Source of the DNA: Saccharothrix sp. NRRL B-16348
GTDB lineage: Bacteria > Actinomycetota > Actinomycetes > Mycobacteriales > Pseudonocardiaceae
Length of the DNA stretch: 64,000 nt
NCBI RefSeq assembly: GCF_001280085.1
Contig: NZ_LGED01000220.1
Location: 124,001 to 188,000, forward strand
Direction: 5' to 3'
This document shows, one piece after another, positions 54,184-63,163 of the stretch (positions are counted from its first letter, which is position 1; each line of letters starts with the position of its first letter). The translations under genes were made by a program, and so were the position numbers. The notes below the pieces were generated by a model. That model was not told the origin of the DNA, did no database searches, and saw nothing but the letters and a program-made list of their open reading frames with translations.

Positions 54184-54429
54184 TCAGCCGGGGGTGTTGC
54201 AGCGCGCCTGACCGAACACCAAGTAGCCGCGCTGCACGCCGGAACTGTCGACGCTGCCGTCACAGTCGATGGCCAGGAAACCGTTGAACTCGGTGTGCTC
54301 CGGGTCGGCGTACCACTGGTACAGGCACGCGTAGCCGCTCTTGCACACCGGGATGGCCTGAGCTGAGGCCGGCACGAGGGCGACGACGCCGAGTGCCGCC
54401 ACGACAGCGACCAGCAGACGACGGATCAC
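54184..54429 (-). CDS. Small secreted DUF6289-like protein
   Basis: An 81-residue precursor. Signal peptide 1-25 (LLVAAVVAALGVVALVPASAQA). The mature 56 residues have four Cys (VCKSGYACLYQWYADPEHTEF, IDCDGSVDSSGVQRGYLVFG) as in DUF6289 proteins, which are common and uncharacterised in actinomycetes. The GTG start follows GGAGG by five bases. Meets the STAND protein gene tail to tail; a short hairpin (GCGTGC...GCACGC, 54146-54165) lies between. Confidence 0.75.
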   Translation of the reverse strand: MIRRLLVAVVAALGVVALVPASAQAIPVCKSGYACLYQWYADPEHTEFNGFLAIDCDGSVDSSGVQRGYLVFGQARCNTPG

Positions 54430-54789
54430 GGTGGACCTCCTTGCTCCGGGAACAGGCCCCGAATGCGCCGTGCAGGACGGCGTTCAGGATGACAGCAGGA
54501 CAGGAAACCTCAGCACCACCGATCGGCAGAGCGCTTCGGGACAACCGAAGCCGTGGACGGCGCCGGATCTGAACGGGTGGAGTGGCTGCACCGCGGTTCC
54601 TCGCAATCGGGCCGTCGTGCCCACGCAGGCCACGAGTACGTGCCGGTGCGGCACCGTAGCGGCCATGAGCGGTGGAACGCAGAGCAGCCGAACCGCGCGA
54701 ACGGGTCTGTGGCCGGCCTGCTGCCGACGGAGTAACGCGCCGCGTCCATCAGCCGACATGGGCAAGCGAAGCACCTCGGAAGGAAACCC
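54430..54789. other. Intergenic region without a supported gene
   Basis: The 360 bp between two divergent secreted-protein genes have open frames on both strands but no ribosome site or recognisable product. It ends in GGAAGGAAA before the lipoprotein start. I see no repeat or hairpin of note. Confidence 0.45.
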
Positions 54790-55188
54790 GTGAAGATTCC
54801 CTTAGCCGTGATCGTCACCGCTGCCGTGCTCCTCAGCGGCTGCACCCCGGCCACGACCGGCGCACTCGACACGACCCTGGATGCCGCCAGGTCCACGACG
54901 GTCATCCCGACCACGACCCCGGTCACCACCACGACCACCACCGCACCGGCCCCAGCCGCTCCCGAGACGTGCACCGTGCCGGACGTAGTCGGCATGGTTC
55001 ACCAGAACGCCCAGGACACCATGCAAGCCGCCGGGCTGTACAACCTCCGAGAGCAGGACTCCACCGGCCAAGGCCGGGCGCTGGTCCTCGACCGCAACTG
55101 GACCACGACTGCGCAGAGCGTGGCTGCCGGCCAGGCCGTGGACTGCATGACCGAGATCCTGCTGTCGGCGAAGAAGACCGGCGAGTAG
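54790..55188 (+). CDS. PASTA-domain lipoprotein
   Basis: A 132-residue lipoprotein. Lipobox LLSGC at residues 14-18 (VIVTAAVLLSGC). A Thr/Pro-rich spacer is followed by a single PASTA-like domain (residues about 62-130, CTVPDVVGMVHQNAQDTMQAAGL ... ALVLDRNW). PASTA domains bind muropeptides or lipid II, so it may help cell-wall sensing from the outer face of the membrane. GTG start with GGAAGG upstream. Two Cys in the PASTA domain suggest a disulfide. Confidence 0.8.
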   Translation: MKIPLAVIVTAAVLLSGCTPATTGALDTTLDAARSTTVIPTTTPVTTTTTTAPAPAAPETCTVPDVVGMVHQNAQDTMQAAGLYNLREQDSTGQGRALVLDRNWTTTAQSVAAGQAVDCMTEILLSAKKTGE

Positions 55189-55228
55189 TGAGCCGACAGC
55201 GTCCGGTTGCCGCTGTCGCGGCGTAGCG

Positions 55229-55258
55229 CCGAGCAGCCGACCCGCGCCGGCTGCTCGG
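55229..55258. terminator. Bidirectional hairpin terminator
   Basis: CCGAGCAGCCG (55229-55239) and its exact complement (55248-55258) with an 8-base loop lie between two convergent genes. Confidence 0.75.
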
Positions 55259-55268
55259 ACCTGAGGGC

Positions 55269-55892
55269 TCAGCCGGTGAAGTCGTTGACGCCGAGGGCGA
55301 AGTCCCAGTGGCCGACCCCGTTGCCGGCGAGACCCACGGTGACCACGCCCAGTCCTTCCAGCCAGTGCGCCATTTTCAGGCCGCCGACGTCCAGCGGCCG
55401 GAGGTCGAGGCTCTGGATGAAGGCCGCCACGTCCGCCTTGGCTTGCGCGTCGTCGCCGGCGATGAAGACGTCGGGCCGGCCGTTCGCCAGGACGTTGCGG
55501 AAGATGGTGTTGAACGCCTTCACCACGCCGGCGCCGGCCGGGGCGACCTTGGCGACTTCCTGCGCGATCGAGGTCTCCTCGCTGTGGGCCAAGCCGTCGA
55601 ACGTGGCGTTGAAGGGGTTGCTGATATCGACGATGACCTTGCCCGCGAGGGCGTCCCCGTAGTCGACGACGACCGGGACGACACCGTCGTGCAGCAGGGC
55701 CGTGATGACGATGTCCCCGGCCGGGACGGCGCCCCACTTGCCCGTCGTCGCGCCGCCGCCCAGCGCCTGGGCCAGGTCATCGGCCTTGGCCTGATCGCGG
55801 CCCATGACCTCGACGGTGTTGCCGCCCGCCACCGCGAGCGTGCCGATGGTGCGGGCCATGTTCCCCGTGCCGATGAGGGTGATGCTGCTCAT
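55269..55892 (-). CDS. F420/NADP-dependent oxidoreductase-like protein
   Basis: A 207-residue protein of the NADPH:F420 oxidoreductase-like family (coenzyme F420-dependent NADP oxidoreductase). The Rossmann motif LIGTGNMARTIG is at residues 6-17. VIVDISNPFNATFDGL and VKAFNTIFRNVLANGRPDVFIAGDD are family segments. It may shuttle hydride between NADPH and a deazaflavin, or act on another small molecule. It follows the SDR gene by 42 bases on the same strand, so both respond to the divergent TetR. Confidence 0.85.
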   Translation of the reverse strand: MSSITLIGTGNMARTIGTLAVAGGNTVEVMGRDQAKADDLAQALGGGATTGKWGAVPAGDIVITALLHDGVVPVVVDYGDALAGKVIVDISNPFNATFDGLAHSEETSIAQEVAKVAPAGAGVVKAFNTIFRNVLANGRPDVFIAGDDAQAKADVAAFIQSLDLRPLDVGGLKMAHWLEGLGVVTVGLAGNGVGHWDFALGVNDFTG

Positions 55893-55934
55893 GAGGTGTG
55901 CTCTCTCGTTCGTCGTGGGGTGCGCCCGCGGGGT

Positions 55935-56669
55935 TCAGATGGCGGTGGTGCCGCCGTCGGCGACCAGTTCCAGGCCGTTGACGTAGCTGGAGTCGTCCGA
56001 GGCGAGGAACAGGGCGATGGTGGCGACTTCTTCGGGGCGGCCCATCGTGCCGCGGGGGATGAGGGATTCGAAGGCGGCTTTGGTTGCCTCGTCGAACAGT
56101 TCTTCCTGTTTCGCGGTGGCGACCTGGCCGGGGGTCAGGACGTTGACCCGGATCCTGCGGTCGCGCAGTTCGTTGAGCCAGACGCGGGCCCAGGCCTGCT
56201 GGACGGCCTTGCTCCCCGCGTAGAGGCTCCAGCCGGGGAAGGCGCCGAGGGAGGCGTTGGACCCGGTCATGAAGATCGAGCCGTTGTCGTTGATCAGCGG
56301 CAGTGCCTTCTGCACGGTGAACAGGGTGCCGCGCGCGTTGAGCGAGAACGCGCGGTGGAACTGGTCCTCGGTGATCTCGCCGAGGACGGCGGGTTCGCCC
56401 ATCCCGGCGTTGGCCCACAGCACGTCGATCGAGCCCTTCTCCCGCTTGACGGTGTCGTACAAGCGGTCCAGGTCGTCCAGGTCGGCCGCGTCACCCTGGA
56501 CGGCGGTGACGTTGCGGCCGATCAGCTCGACCGCGGCGTCCAGTGCTTCCTGCCGCCGTGCCTGGATGAAGACGTGCGCCCCTTCCTCGACGAACAGTTT
56601 GGCGCCGGCCAGTGCCATGCCGGTGGATCCGCCGGTGATCACCGCGACCTTGCCGTCGAGCTTTCCCAC
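55935..56669 (-). CDS. Short-chain dehydrogenase/reductase
   Basis: A 244-residue classical SDR. The nucleotide motif is TGGSTGMALA (12-21), where the last Gly of TGxxxGxG is Ala. NAG at 87-89, catalytic Asn111, Ser137, Tyr150 and Lys154 (YAGSK) complete the active site. The C-terminal RGTMGRPEEVATIALFLASDDSSYVNG is typical. Substrate unknown. The GTG at 56669 follows GGAG by five bases. It is divergent from a TetR gene with a dyad in the gap. Confidence 0.92.
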   Translation of the reverse strand: MGKLDGKVAVITGGSTGMALAGAKLFVEEGAHVFIQARRQEALDAAVELIGRNVTAVQGDAADLDDLDRLYDTVKREKGSIDVLWANAGMGEPAVLGEITEDQFHRAFSLNARGTLFTVQKALPLINDNGSIFMTGSNASLGAFPGWSLYAGSKAVQQAWARVWLNELRDRRIRVNVLTPGQVATAKQEELFDEATKAAFESLIPRGTMGRPEEVATIALFLASDDSSYVNGLELVADGGTTAI

Positions 56670-56717
56670 GATCACTCCGTTGAGTTGAGGGGTATCCGAA
56701 GCAGTTCGGCTCTTATA

Positions 56718-56742
56718 TACACCAGACTGTGTACGTAACGTA
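56718..56742. promoter_or_regulatory. TetR-type operator between SDR and TetR genes
   Basis: TACAC-CAGACT-GTGTA (56718-56733) is an inverted repeat, overlapped by a second dyad TACGT-A-ACGTA (56732-56742). They lie in the middle of the 138-bp divergent gap, beside a TATATAAG-like stretch on the minus strand. Probable binding site of the adjacent TetR protein. Confidence 0.6.
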
Positions 56743-56807
56743 GCCGACGGCCGGTCGAGGCGCAAGCTAAGTACACCGAGCAGTACCGCACGGGCTATGC
56801 TGGAGGC

Positions 56808-57383
56808 ATGGCGGAGTTGGAGAAGGGCCCCCTGGGCCGGCGCCGCGGCAGGGGCGCACGCGAGCGCATCCTCGGCGCGTCACAGCAGCTGTTCCGCGAT
56901 CAGGGCATCAACCGCACCGGCATGGACCAGCTCTGCGCCGAGGCCCAGGTGTCCAAGCGCACCGCCTACCAGCACTTCCCCAGCAAGGACGAGCTCGTCG
57001 CCGAGTACCTGCGCCGATTCGATCCCGACGTCATGCCCGGGGTGTTCGACCGAACGGACCTCACACCCCGCGAACGACTCCTCGCCGCCTTCGACATACC
57101 CGCGTCCACACCCCTGTGCCCCTACATCTCGGCGGCCGTCGAACTGCACGACCCCCAGCACCCCGCGTCCCAGTACGCGCGCGACTACAAGACCGCCATC
57201 GCCGCACGGCTCACCGAAACCGCCCGCGAAGCCGGCGCCACCAACCCCGAACAGCTCGGCGAACAACTGGCACTGCTCATCGACGGCGCCTCGGCCCGCA
57301 CCCGGGTCCTCGACAGCGACTCCTTCCCCACCGCCGCCGCCATCGCCGCCGTCCTCATCGACAACGCCCTCCCCGCGACATGA
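56808..57383 (+). CDS. TetR-family regulator
   Basis: A 191-residue TetR repressor. The HTH is at residues about 16-62 (RERILGASQQLFRDQGINRTGMDQL, then VSKRTAYQHFPSKDELV). The ligand-binding part follows (CPYISAAVELHDPQHPASQY, then QLALLIDGASARTRVL). TATGCT six bases before GGAGGC and the ATG suggests a leaderless or very short leader. Likely controls the divergent SDR/F420 oxidoreductase pair. Confidence 0.92.
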   Translation: MAELEKGPLGRRRGRGARERILGASQQLFRDQGINRTGMDQLCAEAQVSKRTAYQHFPSKDELVAEYLRRFDPDVMPGVFDRTDLTPRERLLAAFDIPASTPLCPYISAAVELHDPQHPASQYARDYKTAIAARLTETAREAGATNPEQLGEQLALLIDGASARTRVLDSDSFPTAAAIAAVLIDNALPAT

Positions 57384-57390
57384 AATGTTA

Positions 57391-57419
57391 TTGACTAACT
57401 TTTGTTAGTGGCTAACACT
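57391..57419 (+). promoter_or_regulatory. Promoter with embedded TetR operator
   Basis: TTGACT (57391-57396), 17 bases, AACACT (57414-57419). Between them lies the perfect dyad ACTAAC-TTTT-GTTAGT (57394-57409), and a third half-site GCTAAC follows at 57411-57416. The ATG at 57427 is about at the expected transcription start, so the message is probably leaderless. The same TTGACT-17-AACACT pair occurs before the right PadR gene. Confidence 0.65.
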
Positions 57420-57426
57420 CAGTCGC

Positions 57427-58820
57427 ATGAGTGTTGTCGTAGTGGGCGCTGGACCGACCGGGTTGGCCACGGCGTGTGCCCTGCGGACGCAGGGCGTGCC
57501 GGTGCGCGTCGTGGACGGGGCCGTCGCGCCGGCCACGACGTCGCGGGCGTTGGGGCTGCAACCGCGGGGCGGTGAAGTGCTGGGCAGGCTCGGGGCGCTG
57601 GGCGACCTGCCCCGACGGTCGGTGAGCATCCGCCGGGTGGTGATCCACGTCGGTGGTCGGCGTGCGGGCGAGTTGCGGGTCGGGCAGCCGACGAAGCTGG
57701 TGCGGCAGCCCGGACTGCTGGTGTCCCAGGCCGAGGTCGAGGCCCGGTTGCGGGCACGGCTCGGCGAGCTGGGCGTTGCGGTCGAGTGGGGCACCCGGGT
57801 CGTGGGCGTCGAGCAGGACGACGGCGGGGTGGTGTTGTCCACGTCGGCGGGCCACGTCGGCGCGGAGTGGGTGGTCGGCTGCGACGGCGCGCACAGCGTG
57901 GTGCGCAAGGCGTCAGGTGTCGGGTTCCCGGGTGTGCCGCTGGTCGAGGGTTTCGTGCTCGGTGACGTGCGCGTGGAGCTGCCGTTGCCGCGTGACGCGG
58001 TCGGGGTGTGGGTTCGGGGCGAGGAGATGTTCTCGGCGTTCCCGCTGCCGGACGGGGTGTGGCGGTTCATGGCGCCCGCGCCGGGCGTGGCGGTCGAAGA
58101 CGTCCCGGCGTTCCTGGCGGCCTGCGCCGGACGCCACGCCGGTGTCCGGATCGGCGCGGGCGGGGAGTGGGTGTGGACGTCGGTGTTCCGCATCCACCGG
58201 CGCTTGGCCGGGACCTATCGGCAGGGCCGGGTGCTGCTGGCAGGGGACGCCGCGCACATCCACAGCCCGTTCGGCGGCCAGGGCATGAACACCGGGTTGG
58301 GCGACGCGGAGAACCTGGCGTGGCGGCTGGCCCTGGTCACCTCGGGACGCGCGGGGCACGGCTTGCTCGACGGTTACGAGGCCGAGCGCAGGCCGGTGGC
58401 GGCCGACGTGCTCGACTCGACCAGCGGCCTGACCGGCCTGGTGCTGGGCGAATCGGCCCTCGCCCGGGTGGTGCGCGACCGCGTGCTGTTCCCGCTCATG
58501 GGGCTGCCGCCGGTGCGGAAGCTGATCTGGGAGCAGGCGTCGCAGCTCAAGACCAGCTACGCCCAATCCCCTTCGGCAGACGACCGCGCGTCGGCGACCG
58601 GGTTCCCGAGTTCGCCCGCCACCACGAGTTCCGCTGGACGTTCGCCGCACCGGCGGGCCACCCGTGCCTGTCGACGGCGCGCGACCTGCTGGGTGACGTG
58701 CGAGAGGTGCACCGCGAGGGCCGAGCGCTGCTCGTCCGCCCCGACGGACACCTCGCGTGGCGCGGGAAGCCCGATCCGGACGCGCTGCGCCGAGCGCTGA
58801 CGGCCATGCTTGACCGGTGA
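57427..58820 (+). pseudogene. FAD-dependent monooxygenase with a frameshift near its 3' end
   Basis: A group A flavin monooxygenase of about 464 residues if joined. The first frame (57427 to about 58570) has VGAGPTG at residues 6-12, GCDGAHS, and GDAAHIHSPFGGQGMN. Near 58565-58570, at a run of four C, the protein continues in the other frame: GRRPRVGDRVPEFARHHEF, then LVRPDGHLAWRGKPD, the normal C-terminus of the family. The second-frame stop overlaps the next gene start (GTGA at 58817-58820), which supports it as the original end. As read, the first frame runs on to 58800 with an abnormal Arg/Ser-rich tail. A real mutation or a base-call error are both possible. The catalytic core is intact. 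Confidence 0.7.
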
Positions 58821-59410
58821 CACCGGACCAGAACACGTCAGGCGGGTTGCGCGAGCAGCGCAAGGCGCGCACCCGTCGTGCGATCCAGGACCACGCCTTG
58901 CGGCTGTTCCTGAGCAAGGGCTACGACGCGACCACCGTGGAGGAGATCGCCACCGCCGCGGGCGTGTCGCACATGACCTTCTTCCGCTACTTCCCCACCA
59001 AGGAAGCCGTGGTGGAGGACGACGACTACGACCCGCTCATCGCCGAACTGGTCCGCGACCGGCCGGCCGACGAAAGCCCGCTGACCGCCCTGCACGCCGC
59101 ACTGCGCACCGGCCTGGACGCCGTGCTCACCACCGACCGCGAGGCCGTCTACGCCCGAACACGGCTGGTCGTCACCAATCCGGCGCTGCGCGCCCGTCAG
59201 TGGCGCAACACCGCCACCACGCAATCCCTCCTGGCCCAGGCACTGGCCGACCGCGAGCGACAACCCGTCGACCTCCGCCTGAGGGTCATCGCCGCCGCGG
59301 CCACCGCGGCCCTCATCACCGCCTTGACCGCGTGGGTGGACGGTGACGGCGCCGACGATCTTCGGACGCTGGTCGACGAGGCGTTCGCGGCGTTGGGCAC
59401 GGGACGCTGA
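58817..59410 (+). CDS. TetR-family regulator
   Basis: A 197-residue TetR regulator. HTH at residues about 17-63 (RRAIQDHALRLFLSKGYDATTVEEI, then VSHMTFFRYFPTKEAVVED). The C-terminal part (LRVIAAAATAALITALTAWV) resembles the MftR/TetR_C_17 type often paired with redox enzymes. The GTG overlaps the monooxygenase stop, so both come from the operator-controlled promoter at 57391, implying autorepression. Confidence 0.9.
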   Translation: MTPDQNTSGGLREQRKARTRRAIQDHALRLFLSKGYDATTVEEIATAAGVSHMTFFRYFPTKEAVVEDDDYDPLIAELVRDRPADESPLTALHAALRTGLDAVLTTDREAVYARTRLVVTNPALRARQWRNTATTQSLLAQALADRERQPVDLRLRVIAAAATAALITALTAWVDGDGADDLRTLVDEAFAALGTGR

Positions 59411-59597
59411 ACCACGTCGGCGCCTGGTCCCGCGCCACGGGACGCCCGACGAGTCGGCCGGCCCTGGCACCAACTTCCACTGGGCGTCGGTGTACGGCTC
59501 GAACGGGTACTGGTCGACGCGACCGGTGTAGTCGCGGAACCCTGACGGTGCGCGACGTCGAGGTCCGCTGCCCCGCGGTCGCCGAATCGTTGAGCGG

Positions 59598-61358
59598 TCA
59601 GGAAGGCAGCTTTCCGGCGGCGGCGGTTGCCAGGCGCTTGGCCGGTGGGCAGTACTCGATGCCCGGTCGATCACCCTTCACCGTCAGCTCCACCACGTCG
59701 ATGTACGCCTGCTGCGGCAGGTTCGGCGGTAGGTGGGGAACACTGACGGTGCAGCTCTTGCTCGAGTCCGTGTCCAACTGCACGTAGGCGTTGCGACCGT
59801 CCAACTTGACCAGTTCGCCCTTGATCTCCTCCTGGGCCGAGTGCTGGTCGTAGCGCAGGCTGACGGCGGGTCCGCCGATCGTGCTGAGCCACTTGCACGA
59901 CCAGTTCCCGAACACGTTGACGGCCGACGTGCGGTTGACCGAGGGCAGCGTGGCGAGCGCCTCGTCGTCCAGCAGGGCGCAGGCGTCGACGTGGGCGAGC
60001 GAGCCGGGCGGGAACGGGGTGGCCCGCCGGGGGATCATGCCGCTGCGGAGCACCTCCAGCACGGTGCTCGTCGCGACGTCGGCTACCGCGCAGAGGTCCA
60101 GCGGCGGGTTGCCCAGCTTCGCCGTCACTCGGACGGCGTAGTCGTCGTCCACCATCACGGTGCGGTCGCACTCGCCGCTCAGCCGGGCTTCCTCGACGAC
60201 CTCGAGCGGACGCCCCTGCACGACGCGAGACGCGCGTGTGACCAGTTGGACCTCGATGTCCACGGGCTCTATGGCGCCGACGTCGACCAGGGCGTCACAA
60301 CGGTTGAAGTTGCCGTAGGTGGTGAGCACCTGTGTCGGACCGAACCGGCGCAACTCCCGTTCGTCGATCAGCGCACAAGGGTCGGCGGTGCGCTCGTCTC
60401 CGACCGGACCGCCGGCGGGCGCGTGTTGTTGCGCTGCCGGCGCTTGGCGGTCTCCGGAGGACACCGCGACGCCGAGCACCGCGAGGCAGGCGACGGCCGC
60501 GGCGGCGCGGAGCAGGGGACGCCGCTTGGCCGGGGAACGGGCGGGGCCTGCGGCCGGCGGCGGGACCCAATCGCCCACGATGTCCTTGAGGCGTGATCGG
60601 ACCTCGTCGGCGGTCGGTCTCTCGGTGGGACGCCGACGCAGCATCTCCGTCAGCAGCGGGGCCAGTGGACCCGCTTGGCGCATCGGCAGGACCTCGCCAC
60701 GTCGAGCGCGTTCCAGCACCTCGTGCGACTCACCGCTGCCGAAGGGCGGGGTGCCCTCCACCGCCGCGTACAGCGTGGCGCCGAGCGAGAAGACGTCCGA
60801 GGCGCGGCTCGCCGGGTGCCCTCCCGCCACCTCGGGCGAGGTGTACGCCGGCGTGCCGCTGATCCTGCCGTCGTCGGTCCGGGTCACCTCTCGCCAGATG
60901 GAGATGCCGAAGTCGGTCAGCTTGGCCAGGTCGTCGTCGGTGACCAGGACGTTGCCCGGCTTCACGTCGCGGTGCACGATGTTCCTCGCGTGCACCGCGG
61001 CCAGCGCGGCCGCGATCTGCAGTCCGACCCTCGCCACCCGCTCAGGCGGCAGCGCTCCCCGCACCGCCACCGCCTTGTCCAGGCTCTCCGCGGGCAGGTA
61101 CTCCATGACGAGCCAGCAGTCGTCGGCGTCGACGGTGTCGAAGATCGAGATCGCGTTCGGGTGGTGCACCTGTGCGGCGGTTTGGGCCTCGCGGCGGAAC
61201 CGCGCCCGGTCGGTCTCGTCCGCCACCGCGTGCGGCCGCTTGAGCGCCACCCGCCGCTTCAGCTTCCGGTCGAACGCGGTCCAGACGACGCCGCCGGACC
61301 CGGAGCCACGTGCTTCTTCCAGTACGTAACGCCCGTCGACCACATCCCCCGTACGCAC
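59598..61358 (-). CDS. Receptor-type Ser/Thr protein kinase with duplicated extracellular domain
   Basis: A 586-residue membrane kinase. The kinase domain (10-265) has a Gly-rich loop at 18-24, ATP Lys40, catalytic HRD at 129-131 and DFG at 149-151, and a GTPAYTSPE activation segment. One TM helix spans about 281-301. The extracellular part has two similar units, DPCALIDERELRRFG (from 326) and DACALLDDEALATLP (from about 438), each with a Cys pair and a GN(F/W) segment, resembling DUF3558 lipoprotein sensors. A duplicated sensor suggests ligand or cell-wall sensing. GTG start. Stands alone. Confidence 0.88.
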   Translation of the reverse strand: MRTGDVVDGRYVLEEARGSGSGGVVWTAFDRKLKRRVALKRPHAVADETDRARFRREAQTAAQVHHPNAISIFDTVDADDCWLVMEYLPAESLDKAVAVRGALPPERVARVGLQIAAALAAVHARNIVHRDVKPGNVLVTDDDLAKLTDFGISIWREVTRTDDGRISGTPAYTSPEVAGGHPASRASDVFSLGATLYAAVEGTPPFGSGESHEVLERARRGEVLPMRQAGPLAPLLTEMLRRRPTERPTADEVRSRLKDIVGDWVPPPAAGPARSPAKRRPLLRAAAAVACLAVLGVAVSSGDRQAPAAQQHAPAGGPVGDERTADPCALIDERELRRFGPTQVLTTYGNFNRCDALVDVGAIEPVDIEVQLVTRASRVVQGRPLEVVEEARLSGECDRTVMVDDDYAVRVTAKLGNPPLDLCAVADVATSTVLEVLRSGMIPRRATPFPPGSLAHVDACALLDDEALATLPSVNRTSAVNVFGNWSCKWLSTIGGPAVSLRYDQHSAQEEIKGELVKLDGRNAYVQLDTDSSKSCTVSVPHLPPNLPQQAYIDVVELTVKGDRPGIEYCPPAKRLATAAAGKLPS

Positions 61359-61699
61359 GGTCGGTAGTGTAGTGATCGCTCAGTGGTGTCGTCACGGAAT
61401 TCACCGGAATGGTCTTGCGGAATCAGGTGTGCGTGATCGTCATTCGAAATGCGCCACCAGGGTGTCGTCGTTGTTGTCGCATGGCGTGGAATCGCCGCGA
61501 CGTCGTTGACCTGCGCGTCAGCTGTCCGCCTTTCGGCTTCACGAAAAGGATTCGGGTCCGGCGGTTCAGCCTCGGCGCGGGCGGCGTCGCGTTTCCGCAC
61601 AATTGCGGGCTACCGCGTTGCCACCCTGCCGCAGGCCGGGCAGGACTCACGGTTATCGACCATTCCGGTGGATAACCTGCCCGGACAGCCGATGACCGC
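61359..61699. other. Intergenic region without a supported gene
   Basis: This 341-bp stretch, upstream of the kinase gene and downstream of the NmrA-type gene, is less G+C rich. It has open frames on both strands without ribosome sites. It presumably holds the kinase promoter; I cannot assign one. No strong hairpin seen. Confidence 0.45.
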
Positions 61700-62692
61700 C
61701 TATCGACGCCCGTGCCGATTCCACAGATCCTTGTCGCGGGGTCGGGAGTCCTCTTCCACGGCTTCGACCGCGCCGAGGAGGCCGCGGAGGCCGGCTTCGT
61801 AGAGCTGGGTCTCCGCCGGATCGGACAGCCACTGCTCGATCGGCAGGCCGGTGGCCGCCTCGTCCAGCCGGCCGGCTTCGGCCTCGGCGAGTTCTGCCCT
61901 GACCGTGAGTTCGAGTTCGTGCAGGAAGGCGTGGTCGCCGGTCGGGTTGCCGCCGCCCGTGCGATCCGGCCGGTCCCGGTAGTGGGTCGTGCCGAGGATC
62001 GCGTTCGGGCCGGGCAGGAGGGTGCGCTCGCCGAGCGAGGTGCCGAAGTAGCTCGCGTGCGGGTCCGTGACGACCGTGCGCGGGTCGTTCCGCGCGGCCA
62101 GGAGGTCGCGGAAGAACCGGTCCATCCGGAACTGCTCGGGACCGGCTACCTCGACGATCCCGTTCACCGGCGCACCCGCGGAGATCCTGCCGACCGCCTC
62201 GGTGACGTCGTCGCCCGCCACGGGCTGGAAGAGCACCGGCGCGAGTCGGACGGCGCCGTCGTCGGTGGCCGAGTCCGCCATGCGCGGCAAGAACTCGTGG
62301 AACTGCGTCGCGCGCACGATCGAGTAGGGCATCCCCGAGTTCTCGATCAGCTTCTCCTGGGCGCTCCTCGCGCGGAAGTAGCCGCTCTGCGGGGACTGCC
62401 CGGTGCCCACCACGGACAGTGCGACGTGGTGGCCGACGCGTGCCACCGCCTCCGCGGCGAGCAGGTTGCGGGTGGACGTCTCGAAGAGCTCCGCGGCGTC
62501 ACCGGAGAACGGTGTGCTCGACACGTCGACCACGACGTCCGCGCCGGTCAGGGCGTCGGCGAGGCCCGCGCCGGTGAGCGTGTCCACGCCGGTGTCCGGT
62601 GCCGCCGCCACGACCTCGTGGCCGTGTCCACCCAGTCTCGACACGAGTTTCGACCCGATCAGACCGGTACCGCCGATCACCACGACCTTCAC
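61700..62692 (-). CDS. NAD(P)-binding NmrA/atypical SDR protein
   Basis: A 330-residue atypical short-chain dehydrogenase-like protein. The N-terminal Rossmann motif is VVVIGGTGLIGSKLV (residues 3-17). VDVSSTPFSGDAAELFETSTRNLL and the NmrA-like SGMPYSIVRATQFHEFLPRM follow. The last 70 residues are an acidic helical extension. Members often lie beside ECF sigma factor genes of the SigJ type and may be redox sensors. The GTG at 62692 has GGAGG six bases upstream. Downstream of the SnoaL-like gene in the same operon. Confidence 0.85.
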   Translation of the reverse strand: MKVVVIGGTGLIGSKLVSRLGGHGHEVVAAAPDTGVDTLTGAGLADALTGADVVVDVSSTPFSGDAAELFETSTRNLLAAEAVARVGHHVALSVVGTGQSPQSGYFRARSAQEKLIENSGMPYSIVRATQFHEFLPRMADSATDDGAVRLAPVLFQPVAGDDVTEAVGRISAGAPVNGIVEVAGPEQFRMDRFFRDLLAARNDPRTVVTDPHASYFGTSLGERTLLPGPNAILGTTHYRDRPDRTGGGNPTGDHAFLHELELTVRAELAEAEAGRLDEAATGLPIEQWLSDPAETQLYEAGLRGLLGAVEAVEEDSRPRDKDLWNRHGRR

Positions 62693-62787
62693 GACGACCT
62701 CCTGTCCGCCGGGCCGCCCGTCGCGGTCCCGACGCCAGCTCAGACAGGGCAGGCCGGCGGTCTGTGACAAGCCCGCGCGAAATCGCG

Positions 62788-63156
62788 TCAACGGCGGTGC
62801 CAGCCGTTCAGCTTGGCCGGGTTGAGCACGATCCACACGTCGGTGACTTTGGCGTCGACCTCCCGGAGGCCGACGACCGCGAGGGCACGGCCCGCGCGGC
62901 GCAGCGCCAGCCCGGTCCGGCCGTTGACCGACTCGATGGTCAACTCGGTGTCCGGCGGTCGCCCGCACAGCAGGGCAGCGACCAGCTGGGTGACGTCCTC
63001 CGCGCCGTGCACGACACCTGCCGCGGCAGGCACGAGTCCGCCGCTGTCGCACACGGCGACCGCATCGGCGTCCAAGGCGGCCCGGACCGCGGCGACGTCG
63101 TCCCGCAGGCACGCCTCGGCGAACCCCCGCGCGACGTCGTCAAGCCGGTTGAGCAT
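62788..63156 (-). CDS. SnoaL/NTF2-like small protein
   Basis: A 122-residue single-domain protein of the NTF2/SnoaL fold. LDDVARGFAEACLRDDVAAVRAAL and DAVAVCDSGG begin the cone; VHGAEDVTQLVAALL and ALAVVGLREVDAKVTDVWIVLNPAKL complete it. It resembles the C-terminal domain of the ECF sigma factor just upstream (both end in the LNPxKI/L pattern), so it may be a duplicated sensor domain. The ATG follows GAGGGG. Eight bases after the sigma factor stop. Confidence 0.75.
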   Translation of the reverse strand: MLNRLDDVARGFAEACLRDDVAAVRAALDADAVAVCDSGGLVPAAAGVVHGAEDVTQLVAALLCGRPPDTELTIESVNGRTGLALRRAGRALAVVGLREVDAKVTDVWIVLNPAKLNGWHRR

Positions 63157-63163
63157 CAACCCC

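Noticed and set aside
59430..59545. Protein-like stretch on the minus strand (RDYTGRVDQYPFEPYTDAQW)
   Set aside because: No start site, no family match that I can name and it runs into antisense of the TetR gene; it may be a gene remnant but cannot be supported.
61449..61802. Plus-strand open frame upstream of the kinase gene
   Set aside because: Poor codon bias, no ribosome site and overlap with the 3' end of the NmrA-type gene.
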